Assembly (NCBI GenBank): GCA_963969345.1
Contig: OZ017766.1
Span: forward strand, 7,440,001-7,504,000
Source of the DNA: Turbatrix aceti
Taxonomy: Eukaryota > Nematoda > Chromadorea > Rhabditida > Panagrolaimidae
Reading direction: 5' to 3'
Length of the DNA stretch: 64,000 nt
In this document: one piece after another, positions 35,790 through 47,400 of the stretch
Layout of the letters: each line of letters opens with the position of its first letter
Position numbering within the stretch: position 1 is the first letter of the stretch
Made by a program: the position numbers and the translations under genes
Notes under the pieces: model-generated
What the model saw: only the letters and a program-made list of their open reading frames with translations
Told to the model about the DNA's origin: nothing
The model's database searches: none

Positions 35790-36077
35790 ATGTGTTTACA
35801 ATTTTCGAGTTACCGTGAGTTGGCAAAGCATGCGGTTCTGAAGCGCCGACGATCGACAATATCGGTAACCTATCATCAGCCTAGTAATCCCCCAACTCAA
35901 ACGCCAACCTCAAGAACCTATCAACAAGCGAAATCAGAACAGCAGCATGGCCAAGCCACGATACAACGAATTTTTTCAAAAAAATGTCATTTGAAAGCCC
36001 AAAAAATCTTCCCACCCCCTCCCCAAACTCACCAACGTTGCTGCCAGTCACTGTCCTGTCATCCTGCCGCTTCATAG
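35790..36077 (+). CDS. Short basic ORF of the CTCAC family, diverged copy
   Basis: 95 codons starting MC and containing LAKHAVLKRR, then a Pro/Gln/Ser-rich tail. Same position in the element as the frames at 16481 and 23836, but the DNA has diverged widely outside the motif. Confidence 0.3.
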   Translation: MCLQFSSYRELAKHAVLKRRRSTISVTYHQPSNPPTQTPTSRTYQQAKSEQQHGQATIQRIFSKKCHLKAQKIFPPPPQTHQRCCQSLSCHPAAS

Positions 36078-37305
36078 TAGTCCATGGGTAGTTGCAGCAC
36101 AAAATATACGTCGAAGAGCAAGCGAAACAACAACAAATAGAAGCAAAAGTCATAAAAATGAAGAAAAAACAAGAAAAAATTCCAAGTCCGAGAACTGCGA
36201 ACTCGTCCGATCGCGTTGCCAAATTTTCGCGTCGGGAGTTGCAAAAACGAGATGTGACGCATGTGTGCGCGTTTTGAACAATTCGATCAAACTAATTATT
36301 TTTAAAATTCAAAAACTTTGGTCAATTATTACGTATGTTTCTGAAATTTTAGGACGTGGTCAAATGAAATTTTGTCTATCGAGTGGATATACTCCCGTTT
36401 TACAAAATTGTCATTTTTGAACAAATTGAGTAGGGTGTACTAGAAAAATCGTATCTCAATGAATAATAAAGTTAGAAACCCAGTTTTTTAAGCATTAGAC
36501 GCACAAGAAAATTTTCTATCTAGCAAAAATTTTTATTCTTACTGTTACCATTAAAAAACTATGAGAAAAAATGACATTTTCACGAAATACATAATTTTAG
36601 GACTTTTTTAGGAACTTGATCCAAACATGAGTTATACCAGTGAATTCTCCAGTATCTTTTTTATCCACTCTAAAAATTTCAGAATTTTATCTCTCTTCTG
36701 TGCGCAGGTGCATAATTTTTTCTAGACCCTACTTTTTTTAGTTTTTCGACCTCAGAAATTTTGAAAGTAGGGTTCGGAAAAAAAATCAGCACGACGCGCG
36801 TTTTCAATGTAAAATTCTGAAAAGTTGGGACCTGAGGTGAAATTGAACGCAGAAGCCGATAGAGTCCATTTCGTTTTCATGTTTCTTATCAGAAATTTTT
36901 CACATCAAATTTTGTCGGAAATTTCAATTTTTTAGAAACTTGTAGGTTGACATGGTATCCTTTTTTGTGAATCGGAAGTTAGGAAATTTTGTTGTGCTTC
37001 AGAATTGCTTTTGTCTGCATTTCTAGCTCATTTGGTTCATGTGCTACAATTTTTCTACCATACCTCCTTGGATTTCAATAATTTTGATCGAATCCAGAAA
37101 GTTTGAACATTTCATGCTACAGAACCCACTTTGTTCTGTTTGTAAAAAAAATTTCACATAAAAAACTCAATTTAGAAACGAAATACAATTTTTCAAAATT
37201 CTGTACCAAATCGACGTCGAGAAAAGAACAGTTAGTTGCGCGCAACGTGCGATAGTGTCTGCAACTTGGTGCGCAGAAGAAAAAGCTGCAGCAATTCAAA
37301 ATTTT

Positions 37306-38712
37306 TTTGCTTACTATTGCTTACTAAGAGACAGTCCACGACAGGATTTAGGAACAAGGGGGAAACGAGGACAAGGCTTTTTTACACTTTCAAATGTTTT
37401 AAGCCAGAATTGTTCCCCACCCCTTGGAAGGTCTAAAACCGCAATACACAGATTTTTAAAAAAATCGGAATCTGTAGTTTTGGCTTCTGGAAGGTTTTGA
37501 CACAAGTTGATGCCATGCGCTGCGTTCATGAGTAAAAAAGCTGAAAATTTTTTTAGGGGGGTTTTTAGGGAAGGGGAACACGGTGTCGTAGTCAGATTTT
37601 TTTTATCGTTACGGTAAGTGCCAATTTTAGGCTTAATTGTTTGGTTTTTTGGCCACCACAGGTTGGGTATTCAGATGTGCCTACAATGATATATCCTATC
37701 TTCTTCCCCGTGTTTTTACGCCTCGAATGATGTATAACACAAAATTTTAAAAGTTGGATAAAGTTGTCATTTTTGACTATTTTTGACGCGCACTCGAGTA
37801 AAAAGCGCGCGCACCGTCTCTTTTTCGCCTCGCTGGTCGAAAAAGTGATGCGCGCGCACGTAACAGGAGTCAACTTTGAAAAATTGTCCTGAAGTCAGTT
37901 TTTGTTTTTATTGCTTGCGGTTACTTTGCTGGGTTTGGGCATGTCCCAAAGATTGTTTTAAGCTACTTGTGCTCTATATTGCATAAATTTCCGATCAGTT
38001 ACGGCATTTGAAAGTTCATGTTTCTTTTGTTGCCTGCAGCACTGCGCAAAATTAACCGATAAAAAGAAAAAATGGCTGAAAACAATCTTTGGGACATGCC
38101 CAAACCCAGCAAAGTAACCGCAAGCATTAAAAACAAAAACTGACTTCAGGACAATTTTTCAAAGTTGACTCCTGTTACGTGCGCGCGCATCACTTTTTCG
38201 ACCAGCGAGGCGAAAAAGAGACATTGCGCGCGCTTTTTACTCGAGTGTGCGTCAAAAATAGTCAAAAATGACAACTTTATCCAACTTTTAAAATTTTGTG
38301 TTATACATCATTCGAGGCGTAAAAACACGGGGAAGAAGATAGGATATATCATTGTAGGCACATCTGAATACCCAACCTGTGGTGGCCAAAAAACCAAACA
38401 ATTAAGCCTAAAATTGGCACTTACCGTAACGATAAAAAAAATCTGACTACGACACCGTGTTCCCCTTCCCTAAAAACCCCCCTAAAAAAATTTTCAGCTT
38501 TTTTACTCATGAACGCAGCGCATGGCATCAAATTGTGTCAAAACCTTCCAGAAGCCAAAACTACAGATTCCGATTTTTTTAAAAATCTGTGTATTGCGGT
38601 TTTAGACCTTCCTAGGGGTGGGGAACAATTCTGGCTCAAAACATTTGAAAGTGTAAAAAAGCCTTGTCCTCGGTCCGAAATCCTGTCGTGGACTGCCTCC
38701 TAAAAAGCAATA
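37306..38712. repeat. 1.4 kb palindrome
   Basis: Arms of about 650 bp (37306-37961 and 38078-38712) are near-identical inverted copies around a ~116-nt loop centred near 38020. Each arm encodes the same 93-codon frame on opposite strands (37592-37873 minus, 38165-38446 plus), with one residue difference. RNA from it would fold into a very long hairpin. Confidence 0.85.
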
Positions 38713-39311
38713 CGCATGTTGTAACGTTCATATTGCTTGCTGTCAAACAAATAATTGCTTAGCACAAAGGAAAATTTTCGACGACATATTGCTTGTTTAA
38801 ATTTTTCTGTGAGCAATCAACGTGTTTTCGTTGTTTCGGAAGTTTTAAGCTTTTTCCCTGGAGCGAATTCACCAGAAATCATAGTAAACACGGAATTTGG
38901 AGTTTGGGTCGTTGTCTTCGTCTTCGACGTTGTCACGGATACCGCCTAAAATTGCCTCAACGATGATTGTTGGTTGTCCCCCTCCCCAAAAAAAAAACGA
39001 TGAAAGAGAGTCGTGTGTCGGTCGAATAGAGCAATTTTTTTGTTATCCCATCATAAATTCTCCGGAAAGTTGCGAGGCCTGAGGACGGCAATGGCAAGCC
39101 GGGAGTTAAGAGGACAGGAAAAGCCCGGTGGCACAGCCCTTCTTACCTTGAAGGCATTTGAAAAGCCCATGGAAAGAAAAGAAAGAAAAAAAGGCACAAC
39201 GCACAGACCGACAGACAAATGAGGGCCGTGAGCTCGTTGGTTGGTTGGATGAAAAAAAAAAAGGGGGGGAAAAGTTGCGTTGCGGTGCCTGATGTACGTA
39301 TTTATTTGCAG

Positions 39312-39392
39312 ACCACAGGCATCCAGCTGAGAAAAGCGTTCACTCACGTCCATCGCCTGCCTAACGTCCACATTGCCTACGGCGACAAGAAA
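39312..39392 (+). CDS. Candidate 81-nt exon, phase 0 to 0
   Basis: Framed by TTTATTTGCAG and AAGAAA|GTAAGC. It is open for 27 codons (TTGIQLRKAFTHVHRLPNV and so on). Its phase would allow splicing to the channel exon at 43268 in place of the exon at 41452, but no upstream start exon was found. It may be an alternative or non-coding 5' exon. Confidence 0.25.
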
Positions 39393-40857
39393 GTAAGCAT
39401 TTTTATTGTCTGGCAGCCAGGACGAATACGAAAACGAGGACGCATGTGTGCCTAAAAAAAAAAGTTTGCTTCTCTAACGCAGCTGCTGCATTTGAATTTT
39501 TCTACAGATTACGTTCATCGATGGATGATGGACGTCAAAAATGTGCCGTCGATCGTTGGTGACTGACTTGGGATTGTTTTTCTTTGTTTTGTTTTTTTCG
39601 AAAAAAATTTGTATGTACGTGTTTATGTCATCCGATACCGGTGCGCTGCCCGGCGTACGTACCGTAATCCCACCTTTGGCGCGGTTGCAGTCCTGAGTCC
39701 CTGACATGGGCGTCGACCGGGGGAGAACATTTCTTTGCCAATGCAGAGAAAGAAAGCAAAATGCATTACGGAACGCTCCATTAGACAGACAGCACCGCAC
39801 TTGACAACAGTTGACCACCCCACTTTTCTGGGGCCCAGTGTAGGGGAATGAATCGGTCGCCTGCCTAGCCCCGAATCCAGGAAACATAGTGAACATGACC
39901 AGACCGGACCCAATGGCGGATGGTGGATGGCATTTATGTGTGTGTTAGGGCCCCCTACTGACCATGGTCCACGACCATCCCTGGTAAATATAAATATGTA
40001 GTAGTCATTTTTATGACGAGACGGATGTCGACTGACCATTGGCATCAATGTATGTGTATCCCTACTCCCGCCTTTTTTCTCGCATCGTTGGAGATTTATT
40101 CAGACAGACCATAACTCAAATGCCACGCTGCGCCCTGTAGACTCACTGTCTGGGGTCTGGGGCTTCTGGTTAATCAATGACAAACCCCCTACCCCCCCCC
40201 CCCCGGAAAGCACATGTACGGGATGTTGTGATGTGTGCCAAAAAAATCTGACGTTCGTACTGACTCTCCAACGGGTGACAGGTCCTCCGTGGGGAACGAA
40301 CGCGTCTCGCATCTATCCGTACATAGTATCTGCCTGCATCCGCGTTTGTCCCTGTCCTGGGCAAGTTGTTATGTTGCGCGGACTATGTAATGTTTTTAAT
40401 TCTTTTTTTTTTCTATTTAAAACCATGTCCCTTTTACACAGAACGCAACTTTCGATGCTATTTCATTTTACGTGTTTACGTCAAATTTTTCTACCCCTAA
40501 TCGATCGATAGCCGAATTTTTAATGAATAATCCAAAAAACATAAACGATGGAGAGAGCAAAGTCCATCTCATTCCATCGCACTGTTATTTTTGCAACAAC
40601 TCAGGCCCCCTCCCAAAAAAGTTCGAAGCGTGTTTTGACACCGTCGGAGGGGTCTACTGGACACGACCGTGTAAAATTTTTTTTTTGTCCAGCAAGCAAG
40701 TAAGGCGGTCCAAGTGACGAGAGGAGTACTGGCCAGAATGGCCAGAAGGGGAGGGGGCGCGAATGTGAATGCATTTGCGATGAACAGTCCTTTTCATCGA
40801 AATGCAAGCGCAAGCGCGAGCGCGTTTTCGTCGAGATGCCCTCTACCAATGCCAATG

Positions 40858-41020
40858 CGTCGTCGTCGTCGTCGTCGGAGGAGGAGGAGGAGGAGGAGAG
40901 TCTTTTTTATCCAAGTTCTTCTTCTTCGTCTACGTCTTCTTCGTCGTCTTCTTCTTCTTCTTCTTCTTCTTCGCACGTTGTTTGTTTGTTTGCGTGTGTG
41001 TGTGTGTGCACTTCAACCAA
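40858..41020. repeat. (TCG)n, (GAG)n, (CTT)n and (GT)n microsatellites
   Basis: Adjacent trinucleotide runs followed by a GT run. They generate spurious poly-Arg, poly-Ser and poly-Leu frames on both strands. Confidence 0.85.
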
Positions 41021-41451
41021 ACCGTGTTTGTCGAACGAAAAACCGTAAACCATCGACCAACTTTTTTCGTGCCCTATAACGATTACCTGCCTGTCTGCTA
41101 AATATCATCATCAACTTTTTTTTTAGCCTCTTCCTGAACTGCCTGCCATCCGACCGACGAAGAGGCTTTCTGTGTGAATGAAGGCGCGCGGCGTGTGGTC
41201 GCAGTGGTGTCCTCCTCCTTCTCGTTCATTTTCTTTTTCTTGTTGTTCTTCTTCGTCATCATCTTCGTCAGCTGTGCATATTCACCTGCTATCACCCACA
41301 TCAACATCTACATCTACATCCACATCATCGTGTCCCAAAAACGACAACGGCGGGTGTCCGTAAGATCCAGAGATCCCCCAATCCCCCCCTAAAGACGGCG
41401 CCCCAACGTCCGAAGGATCCGGATCCGTGGGCCGTTCGTTGACGCGGCTGG

Positions 41452-44400
41452 ATGACCGATCACATCAAGGAATTTGAAGGTCTTCTCGAAAATGTCGCCG
41501 AAGAACCCGAACGTCAGCGATCCATCGCAAAGGTTTGGATTTTTAATATTTTTACCTGAAAATTTTTAATTTTTTTTTCTAAATATGTATACGTCATCCT
41601 GCAGGGCTTGCTTGGTCCTATCAATCTATCCGTATCCTTTTTCCTTTTTCTTCTTCCCTTTTACTCTGAAAAACGTTAGAAAAAAGGCTCTAAAACTCAA
41701 GTTTTCAAGCTAATCAAATTCACCCAATTCCCGAGGGATCATGCGTTTCACCCGCATTTTTTTATGATGTACAACCAACTTTTTCTCACTCGAGGAAAAA
41801 CTCACCCCGAATCGAGGATGTGTGTGTGTGTATATATTTGTCGGGAAAAGCATTGCTTCATTTCAGAGCAGATATGTATTAGATAGGAAAATACTGCGAC
41901 TACTTGGTGCCCCGATTTTCGATTACAGAGAGCAGCACTAACGGCGCATGTACATATGTAGCCCCCGGGCCCACAAAAACAGGGGAAAGGAAGGAGAACA
42001 AGCGTGAGAACATGCGTGCATGAGAGGACACATGTATCTATCCCCCCTCCCTAAAAAAGAATGAATGTATAGGATGTAGGATGGAGGATGGTTGCCGGCA
42101 TCGAGGTTTTAATTAAACTCCAGACGATTGTGACTGCGCAATAACGACCATAAAACGTGTCTGCCTACCCCCAACCAACCAACCCCCTACTACTGTCAGG
42201 AACCAAGCTCGCAGTAGTCCTATGTATATATCCCGTATACTGCAACTGGTACTTTGGCAAACCATTTTGCTATCCCCAACAAATGGGCTTATACTTAGGA
42301 TTTGTTGGTTGGCAAACAGATAGATACATTGGGTTGAAGGGAGATGAAAGCGATGCCCCACAACCACCGAAAACAAACTTAGTACGGCCAGACCAAGCAA
42401 TAAAGGAAACAATATTTTTAGCAACAAAAAAGAAAGAAAAGAATTCCAAAATTCCTTTCTTTTTTTTTATTCCGAGTAATAAATTTTCTCGCGACATAGT
42501 AATGCAATGGGGAATTTTTTGTCTGCAAAAAAAAAGAGTTCCAAACATCAACATCCTGTCCATTATTAGCGATATGACTTACACATGTGTTCAGCTCGCG
42601 GAGTACTTTAGAAGAATGCCAAAAATAGAAAAAAAAGTTAGTACAACAAAAATCGTAAAAAAATGCAAGTCAAGTGGAAATCGTTTCGGGACCGAAAAAC
42701 TCATCATGGTTTCGCATGGAATTCTGCATTTGATTATTTTCGTTTCGAGATCAAAAACATTCTCTTCGTGGTCTCGTACGGAAGAATTTTGTTATTCATA
42801 GTTTTCGCTTCAAGACCAAAAAAAATCATAATGGTCTCGCATGAAATTCTCAATTTTATGTTTTTCGCTTCGAGACCTAAAAAATTTCAAATATGTAGGT
42901 TTCGAACGAAATTTATCATTTTCAGTTTTTCGTTTTGAGGTGAAAAAATTTTTATCGAAGTTTTGCATGAAATTCTGTTTTTTCTCTTCGAGACCAAAAA
43001 ATTTCACAATTGTCTCACACGGAATTCTACAGTTCAAGTTTTTCGCTTTGAGACTACAAAATTAGATCGTGATCTCGCACGGAATTCTGTATTCCATGTT
43101 TTTCGCTTCGAAACCAAACTTTATCTTCGCGGTCTCGAACGGAAGAATTTTGCTGTTCATAATTTTCGTTTCGAAACCAAAAAAAATTCATCATGGTCTC
43201 GCACGGAATTTCTAAATTTTCCTTTCAAGACCCATTTTTTTTGTTTTTGATCATAAATACCTTTCAGTATGTCCGAATTGTTCTACCTCACTTGCTGCTG
43301 GTGGCAGCGGTGTGTGCGTACGCTTCGATCGGTGCCATTATCTTCCATAGCATCGAGTCGCCGAATGAAGACGCGCTCAAGGCGGCGGGTGTCGAGAGAA
43401 TCAGTCGAATGCGTCACGAACTACTCGAAATGATGTGGGAGCAACGCCAGCACCTGGCTTCCCTGCCACAGGCTCAGAGTAGTGGCCCTCTAACCCCCGA
43501 GTTAGAGCGTCGACGCTCCGACTGGGTTACCAGGGTTGCCGGGCATCTCCAGAAATTCAACGAAAATCTCTACAAAGCCTACAAGGAAGAATACGTTCGA
43601 TACGGTGATGTCAAAATTACGTCTGCAGAACACCTGCCTGATCCTCGTCTGAAGAGGCATCGTTCGAGCAAAAGTTTTACCGAACGAGGCGGAAAAATGT
43701 GGACATGGACGAGTGCACTGTTTTTTGCGGCTACTACAATGGCGACCATTGGGTACGGTAATATTGTGCCGGTAACGACTTCTGGAAAAATAGCCTGTGT
43801 AATTTTTGCACTTATTGGCGCACCCCTGGCAATTATCACAATCGGTGATCTGGGAAAATTTCTGTCAGAATGCACAATTTGGCTGTATACAAAAATGCAG
43901 AAACACAAAAAAAGATTCATGCGTCAGTGGAAGGCGTGGCGCAGGAGACGAGCCGGCGTCTTGGTCGAGTACGACGAAGAATCCAATTCCACGGTATCAG
44001 AAGCGCCTCAAAACTGGGAAGATGAACTCGAAAAAGAAGATGTTCCTGTTTTGCTTGTTTTTGCAATTTTGTTACTCTATATCGCCTTTGGCGGTGTATT
44101 GTTTGCAGTTCTCGAATCCTGGACGTACATTGATGCTTTTTACTACTCATTTGTCTCGCTGACGACCATTGGCTTCGGTGACCTTGTTCCAGATCGTCAC
44201 GAGTATATCGTCATCATGCTCATCTACCTCGGTGTCGGACTCGCCGTCACAACCATGTGTATCGATCTGGTCGGCATACAGTATATCCAGAAGATTCACT
44301 ACTTTGGTCGAAAGTTCCAAAACACGGATTTACTGCAACTGCTCAAACGAAAACGTCTTATCGAGCGACGCCTGGCTCTCGGCCAAGGCGAGGAGATCAT

Positions 44401-47400
44401 GCATATCATTCAGAAAATGGTCGACGAGGAACAAAAAAAGTAAATTTTTTTTTGGGGTTTTTTTTGGGATGAGATTTATTTTGTTTTCGTTTTGCATCCG
44501 CGCTTTTTTTTCTGAAAAGCTGCGGCTTGCAATTGAAAGTGCAAGCTGTGTCTACAAATCCGATCATTTGTCTTTATGCCAGACACTCCTGGAGTAAACA
44601 TCGAAGATAAATGGATTCTGCAAAAAAACGCAGAATGTAGTGCAATTTTTTGGAATTTTTTGTAATAGGGACTTTTTTCGGGATCTCGGATTACATTTCT
44701 AATAATTCCTAATTTTTTGATTTTGTTCTTAATTTTTGTGAAATCCGTTCTTAATTTTTGGATTACGTTCCTAATTTTAGATTTTTTTAATTTTTAGATA
44801 ACGTTCCTAAATTTTTAAGCAAATTCCAAATTTTTGGATTACTTTCCCAATTTTGAAATAACGTTTCAAATTTTTTTAATAATTTTTTTTTGTTTTTTGA
44901 GAACTATTTTTGCGTTCCAAATGAAAATTAGGAACGGAATCCAAAAATTTTATAAATTAGGAACGGAATCCAAAAATTATATAAATTAGGAACGGAATCC
45001 AAAAATTTTATAAGAAATTTAAATCCGATTCCTAATTTCCGGATTATTTTCCAAATTTTTAGATTATGTTCTTATTTTTAGCATTGTTTCAATTTTGGGA
45101 TATCATTCCTAATTATTTAGATAACGTTCCTAATGTTTGAACGATGTTCCTAATTTTTGGACTATGTTCCTATTTTTTTTTAAATTCAAACTTTTCAGAG
45201 AACACTTCCCTCCACCCATCACCCTACCCCCCCTACACTCGGCTGCCCAGTTCTGGGTCACCGAACCCCCCGAAGACAAGTACTCGGTTCGCTCGGATGC
45301 TTCAGCGATGACGCCTTGGAATCTGTCCGAACAGCTGGTAGAGCGCGATCTATCGCTCTACGAAGTCGATCGCTTCTCGCAGCCAACACTTCACTCTGCC
45401 CCCAGCTACATATCGCTCTACACAAATTCCTCTGCCAGTGCTCGTTCTTAGTATGTTTTTTTAATGGATTTCGGAAGGCAAAAAAATAAGTACATTGTTT
45501 TTTAAAATTTTGCAGTATGTACCGTAATTGGATGAAAAGTCGCGGTAACTCGTCAGAATCAGGTCCAAGTCTATCCTTCCATTGCTCACTCTCTACATCG
45601 CCTTCTGTCACGGAGCGGAGTCGTATGTATGCCAACTTTGTATCACCGCAGCCTTCCGTCGATTCTTTCAAGTTTACATTTCCTCTTCCTTCACCTGACT
45701 ATAGAGGCATAGGTAACGCATAAATTTTTTTTTTAATTTTTAAATTAAAAAAAAATAAATAAAAAAATAAATAAAAAATTCACAAGTTTTCTAAAAAACT
45801 TTTTTTAATTTAAAATTTAAAAAATTTAAATTTAAAATTTAAAAAAATTTATTTAAATTTTAAATTTAAAAAATTTTATTTCAATTTAAAATGCAAAAAA
45901 AATTAAATTTGCATTTAAAATTAAAAAAAATGTAAAATTTGGAACCAAATTTCAAAAATTTGAAACCAAAAAAATGTAAAAATGGTTTTAATTTCAAATA
46001 AAAAAATTGAAAAAAAATGTAAAAAAGGTTTAAAAAAATTCTATGATTACATTTTTACTAAAAAATTGTTTTTGTAAAAATTCGTAAAAAACATTTTGAT
46101 TTCAAATTGAAAAAAAATTGAAAAAAATGTAAAAACAAAAAAATTTTTTTATTGTAATTTTTTTAAATTAAAAAAAAATTACATAAGAAATTTAAAAAAA
46201 AAATTTCATCATAAAAGTTTGTAAAAATAATTTTTTTTACAGCAGCGGCAGCGAAGAATTCTCGTCGAACGAACAGCGCTCCAGCCACGGCCCCGTCTAC
46301 CCCGCCTCTACCAACCGTAAGAAAAAAAAGACGATCACTTTCTCGTTTGCCATTTGCTTTCAATGTTCGCTACGCTTCTCCCCCGGTGTTTTTGGCTCCT
46401 TCGCGGGTGTCGTTCGAAGTGCCCCCTCCCTTTATGCTATCCAAACTAGCTGCCCAGTGCAATTTTGACTACCTGTCCATGTGTGATTCCTTCGCCTTCG
46501 ACAAACCCCCTCCCCTCGTGGCAGCCGTCAGAAATACGACCTACGAAGCTCCACCAAAGCAATTTCCCAGCACCCAACCTCCTCCTTCCGTCCTACGACA
46601 CGTTCCTCGCCCCGTAATGAAACGAGCATTCGAGCGACCGCTGTGGTATTACCGGTGGCAGAGCACAGCTGCAAACCGGGCCGCAGAAGCCGCCGACGAA
46701 CATCCAAAACCCCTGCAGCCTATTTTGAAGAGAAAAAAACTTCAGAGGGCTGCCAAGCGTCAGGATCCGTTAAGAAATGTCGATTGGCTGAATGTTAGTC
46801 CGAGATCGGCGGAAATTATGGATGTTGTAAAGCAGGATCTTCCGACTCTGTTCGAACAAGTTCGTGGAAGGAGGGAATCCGCGACGGCATCCAACAGCTC
46901 GTCGGTTGTCCTCGTCTCACCGAGAAACGTGAGTACGTCAAACGTCGCCACTCCACCACAATCACAGACACGTCCTCACTCGAGGACACAGAATACCTTT
47001 GTTTTTCCATTGGCACACCGGAGAAAGCGTTCATAGCGCCGCGCCCGACTTTTGTTCTGTTTATTTTTTGCTTCGCTTAACTTTTATTTTTTTCTAAATT
47101 ATTTACTTTCCCATGTACGAATTTTTTATTGTTGGTTCGTTTTTGTTGGTTTTTTGGTGGTCGAATCAACCCTTTTCGCTTTCGTACATACATACATACC
47201 TGTTCGTTGTGCCGTATTCGTCGTCGCAGTCAGTCAATCTTACCTGTTCGTCGGTCGGTGAGCCTTTACTAATTTTTTTGACTTTTCCAACTTTTAACTT
47301 TTAACTTTTGCTTCAGCTTTAATTTTTATGCAAGAATTTTTTTTGGGGGGTGGGGGTTGAAAAAAACTGTGATAACCCCCAAATTTTTAGGCCATCGGTC

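Larger units (their letters stand above)
34987..38813. mobile_element. Large composite TIR element of the CTCAC type
   Basis: The left end CTCACAAAAAAAAAATTT and the reverse complement of the right end CTCACAGAAAAATTTAAAC are similar. Sub-terminal regions carry repeated ATTGCTT/AAGCAAT inverted motifs at both ends. The interior has a diverged relative of the small CTCAC elements (about 35.7-36.3 kb) and a long palindrome. No transposase found. The flanking dinucleotide is not TA, so target-site duplication is unproven. Confidence 0.55.
38814..41451. other. Upstream region of the channel gene; one candidate exon, no definite gene
   Basis: Longer frames at 39.4-40.1 kb (minus) lack start, splice or domain support. 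It contains a C14 run at 40191-40204 and microsatellites from 40.85 kb. The likely promoter of the TWK gene lies here but no clear core motif is seen. Confidence 0.45.

Noticed and set aside
39474..40048. Two overlapping minus-strand frames of about 140 codons
   Set aside because: No splice sites, signal peptide or recognisable motif, and composition changes along the frame; probably chance in GC-richer DNA.
40794..41079. Poly-Arg, poly-Ser and poly-Leu frames
   Set aside because: Produced by trinucleotide microsatellites in all frames.
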